A stretch of DNA of 7,371 nt from assembly GCA_030741175.1 (NCBI GenBank), contig JASLVT010000059.1:1-7371 (forward strand). Direction: 5' to 3'. The DNA is from Porticoccaceae bacterium. GTDB taxonomy: Bacteria; Pseudomonadota; Gammaproteobacteria; Pseudomonadales; Porticoccaceae. Made by a program: the position numbers and the translations under genes. The notes beneath the pieces are model-generated. The model was not told the DNA's origin, searched no databases, and saw only the letters and a program-made list of their open reading frames with translations. Every line of letters begins with the position of its first letter. The stretch's first letter is position 1. Shown piece after piece: positions 6,907-7,371 of the stretch.

Positions 6907-7371
6907 ATGTCTCAAGTAGATACATTAGATGAAGTAGTATTGGCCAAGTATTTGGAAGCCAATATTGATGGTTTTAGTGGGCCGCTAAAGGCAAGCAAAT
7001 TTGCCGGCGGTCAGTCTAACCCCACCTTTAAAATTGAAGCTGCTTCTGGGAGTTACGTGTTGCGTCGCCAACCGCCGGGTAAGTTGCTTAAGTCTGCCCA
7101 TGCGGTGGATCGGGAATATCGTGTGCTCGCCGCCTTGGCGGACACCGATGTGCCAGTGGCGAAGGTCTACCACCTCTGTGAGGACCCACAGGTGATTGGA
7201 TCTATGTTCTATATTATGGAATTCTGCGATGGCAATGTGCATTGGTCCTCAGCATTAGAAGATATACCCACTAATGCAGGGCGGGCGCAGATGTATGACG
7301 AGATGAATCGTGTTCTGGTGGCCATTCATTCGTTAGATTTAGAGAAAGTGGGTCTGGCAGATTATGGCCGG
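6907..7371 (+). CDS. APH-fold phosphotransferase of the ACAD10/ACAD11 type, 3' end missing
   Basis: The first 155 residues of a protein that continues past the window; the family is normally about 340-360 residues in bacteria. Seen: the nucleotide-binding loop FAGGQSNPTF (32-41), YVLRRQPPGKLL (50-61) on the strand that carries the ATP-contacting basic residue, the conserved glutamate E70 in VDREYRV, and the hinge FYIMEFCDG (101-109) between lobes. AIHSLDLEKVGLADYGR (139-155) precedes the catalytic HGD-type motif, which lies outside the window. This wording is that of the kinase-like domain fused to acyl-CoA dehydrogenase in human ACAD10/ACAD11, where it is thought to phosphorylate hydroxyacyl-CoA derivatives. 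It is not an antibiotic-resistance enzyme as generic 'aminoglycoside phosphotransferase' labels suggest. An in-frame stop at 6895-6897 makes ATG 6907 the first ATG. The ribosome binding site is weak (AAGAA at 6896-6900), so translation may depend on the upstream gene. Confidence 0.88.
   Translation, partial: MSQVDTLDEVVLAKYLEANIDGFSGPLKASKFAGGQSNPTFKIEAASGSYVLRRQPPGKLLKSAHAVDREYRVLAALADTDVPVAKVYHLCEDPQVIGSMFYIMEFCDGNVHWSSALEDIPTNAGRAQMYDEMNRVLVAIHSLDLEKVGLADYGR

Noticed and set aside
6907..7371. Antibiotic-resistance aminoglycoside phosphotransferase
   Set aside because: The fold is shared, but motif wording (GGQSNPTF, DREYRV, the LADYGR segment) and the acyl-CoA gene context point to the ACAD10/ACAD11-type kinase family.

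Overview
The window looks like chromosome from a proteobacterium, most likely a gammaproteobacterium with moderate G+C (by eye near half). That placement is an inference: the sulfatase resembles Pseudomonas aeruginosa AtsA, and the flavoenzyme resembles P. aeruginosa PA1024. Both comparisons are from memory, with no database search. I see no mobile element, CRISPR array, tRNA or rRNA. Nearly all of the window is coding.

Left part (1-2960, + strand): two genes in tandem. The first is an exported type I sulfatase with an intact active-site set and an unusual C-terminal membrane anchor. The second, 16 bases downstream, is a glutathione S-transferase-fold protein with about 130 extra C-terminal residues of unknown role. 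They probably share a transcript. Middle (2957-3601, - strand): a convergent gene whose stop codon overlaps that of the GST gene by three bases. It encodes a small protein with a predicted membrane helix at each end and a domain between them that may be a ferredoxin-like (dimeric alpha/beta barrel, DUF1330/EthD-like) fold. I do not recognise it as a named protein.

The 208-base divergent intergenic region (3602-3809) holds a plausible sigma70-type promoter for the right-hand operon. A perfect 8+8 bp inverted repeat with a 5-base spacer lies across its -10 box, the layout of a repressor operator.

Right part (3810-7371, + strand): three closely spaced genes. The first is a multifunctional enoyl-CoA hydratase/3-hydroxyacyl-CoA dehydrogenase of the 690-residue, peroxisomal-MFE1-like type. 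The second is a flavoprotein of the nitronate monooxygenase superfamily that matches the PA1024-type NADH:quinone reductases better than true nitronate monooxygenases. The third is the 5' part of an APH-fold phosphotransferase of the ACAD10/ACAD11 type, cut off by the window end. Together they read as an acyl-CoA (beta-oxidation-like) catabolic operon. An acyl-CoA dehydrogenase just beyond the right edge would fit this.

The gene families are mostly known. The points most worth following are the palindrome over the -10 box, the doubly anchored unknown protein, the tail-anchored sulfatase, and the likely misannotation of the quinone reductase.
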